A stretch of DNA of 7,245 bases from Candidatus Bipolaricaulota bacterium (GTDB lineage: Bacteria; Bipolaricaulota; Bipolaricaulia; M55B111). Location of the stretch: positions 1 through 7,245 of the forward strand of contig JAGXLQ010000065.1 in the NCBI GenBank assembly GCA_018334595.1, written 5' to 3'. Numbering within the stretch: the stretch's first letter is position 1; each line of letters begins with the position of its first letter. This document shows positions 6,101-7,245 of the stretch, piece after piece. The notes under the pieces are model-generated. The model did not search any database and was not told where the DNA came from. It saw only the letters and a list, made by a program, of their open reading frames with translations. The position numbers and the translations under genes were made by a program.

Positions 6101-7245
6101 ATGCCCGTAGTGGAGGCGGTAAAAAAGTTTATTATGGAACATTCGCTAGAGGGTAGCTCCCTGCTCATTGGTGTTTCCGGTGGGGTTGACTCCCTTGTTT
6201 TGCTCCATACGCTGGTGGGTCTATCGGATGACTTGGACCTGTACCTCGAGTTGGCGCACCTCGACCACGGGCTGAGGGGCGAATCCTCCACGGCTGACGC
6301 GGAGTTCGTCTCCGCATGTGCAGAGGATTTGAACCTGCCAGTGACCGTTGCCCGTCGGCCCGTACGTGCAGACGGAGAGAGCGTCGAGGAGGCCGCCAGG
6401 CGGGTTAGGTTTAAATTCCTCTCTCAGGTGGCGGAAGAAAACAATCTAGATTTCGTTGCACTTGGCCACAACAAGAACGACCAGGCGGAGACGGTACTGA
6501 TGCACCTTATTCGTGGAGCCGGCTTACGGGGGCTATCGGGCATGCCCGCAATACGTGATAAGTATATTAGGCCGTTGTTAACCGTTACGCGGACGCAGAT
6601 AAGGGGGTACGCCGAGGCTCACGACATCGACTACAGGGTTGATGAAACCAACAGGGATCGGACTTATACAAGAAACAGGTTAAGGCACGACTTGATACCG
6701 AAGATCGAGAGAGAATACAACCGGAACCTCGTTGACGGATTGACCAGGACCGCAGGACTGGTCGGTGAGGCCCGCGAGGTCCTCCTTGATTTGGTCGGGG
6801 AGGCCTGGGATGAAATCTCCTGGCGGTCCGATGCCCACGAAGGAGTCTGCCTGGAGGCGGGAGAGCTTAAGTCCCGCAGGGGCTTCATCCGTAAGGAATT
6901 AATTAGAAAGGGAATCGCCGGGGCAAAGGGCGACCTCATGGACGTAACTGCAACTCACGTGGAGTTAGTCGAGAACGCTATTTTCAACGCTCAAGATAGG
7001 ACCCAGTTGGACCTCCCCGGTATAACTTTCGTCGGGGATGACGATAGCGCGTGTTTTTTTTCGAACTACACCCCGGAGGAGAAGCCTGAACCCTTCCGAT
7101 TTGAAGTTTCCGTTGGGGGGGAACTGACGGTCGAGGAGGCCGGAGTCAAACTGAGCTTTGACCGCCTCTCCCGGGATAAAGCTCCTGATTTATCGCAACT
7201 AGCAAATGACCCGTCTCGTGAGGTCGTTAGTTGGAATCAAGTCGA
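6101..7245 (+). CDS. tilS: tRNA(Ile)-lysidine synthetase TilS (3' end cut by window)
   Basis: This enzyme uses ATP and lysine to convert C34 of the CAU-anticodon isoleucine tRNA to lysidine, so that it reads AUA. It is essential in most bacteria. The 381 visible residues are free of stops. They show the PP-loop SGGVDS (26-31), HLDHGLRG (53-60), and the TilS segment GHNKNDQAETVLMHLIRG (122-139). The TRNRLRHDLIP region follows, then a middle domain and the start of the C-terminal domain. TilS is usually about 430-470 residues, so some 50-90 are missing. The start has GGAGGAGG (6088-6095), 5 bases upstream. The visible N-terminal 140 residues are acid-rich (about 23 D/E to 12 K/R), unusual for a tRNA-binding enzyme and in line with the acidic bias of the window. 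Confidence 0.95.
   Translation, partial: MPVVEAVKKFIMEHSLEGSSLLIGVSGGVDSLVLLHTLVGLSDDLDLYLELAHLDHGLRGESSTADAEFVSACAEDLNLPVTVARRPVRADGESVEEAARRVRFKFLSQVAEENNLDFVALGHNKNDQAETVLMHLIRGAGLRGLSGMPAIRDKYIRPLLTVTRTQIRGYAEAHDIDYRVDETNRDRTYTRNRLRHDLIPKIEREYNRNLVDGLTRTAGLVGEAREVLLDLVGEAWDEISWRSDAHEGVCLEAGELKSRRGFIRKELIRKGIAGAKGDLMDVTATHVELVENAIFNAQDRTQLDLPGITFVGDDDSACFFSNYTPEEKPEPFRFEVSVGGELTVEEAGVKLSFDRLSRDKAPDLSQLANDPSREVVSWNQV

Noticed and set aside
6043..6291. Minus-strand open frame over the permease-tilS junction
   Set aside because: It is antisense to conserved coding sequence on both sides and has no family features.

Overview
The window looks like chromosomal DNA of an anaerobic bacterium. The bacterial assignment rests on tilS, strong AGGAGG-type ribosome binding sites and TATAAT-like promoters. 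The anaerobic assignment rests on a NuoE/NuoF-type NADH-linked flavoprotein module without other complex I genes in view. The proteins are rich in Asp and Glu: a hand count of the ROK protein gives about 49 D/E against about 21 K/R, and NuoE about 24 against 13. The ROK protein also carries a zinc-motif variant I associate with haloarchaeal ROK kinases. Together these hint at a halophilic, salt-in type host, but this is inference and I do not name a taxon.

Left part (1-1628, minus strand): an operon read right to left encodes a creatininase-family metallohydrolase, NuoE (24-kDa-type [2Fe-2S] subunit) and the start of a NuoF/HydB/HndC-like subunit that runs off the window. nuoE and nuoF overlap by ATGA, and only 36 bases separate the hydrolase from nuoE. 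The NuoEF pair should form the NAD(P)-linked diaphorase part of an electron-bifurcating hydrogenase or an NAD(P)-linked formate dehydrogenase.

Middle (1629-3868): a 259-base divergent control region holds a promoter for each direction and an inverted repeat between them. A single ROK-family sugar kinase gene follows on the plus strand. Converging on it is a minus-strand gene for a proline racemase/DAP epimerase-fold enzyme that keeps both catalytic cysteines but has an altered residue beside the first one. No terminator is visible between these two convergent genes.

Right part (3860-7245): a second divergent control region (205 bases) carries a 12-bp perfect palindrome on a plausible -10 box and a 9-bp tandem repeat. 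It leads into a plus-strand operon: a DrrA-type ABC ATPase, an overlapping ABC-2 permease, and tilS (tRNA-Ile lysidine synthetase) 19 bases later, cut by the window end. I see no tRNA, rRNA, CRISPR array, insertion sequence or phage gene. The window is mostly ordinary metabolic genes. The points worth a second look are active-site variants and regulatory palindromes, not a clearly new system.
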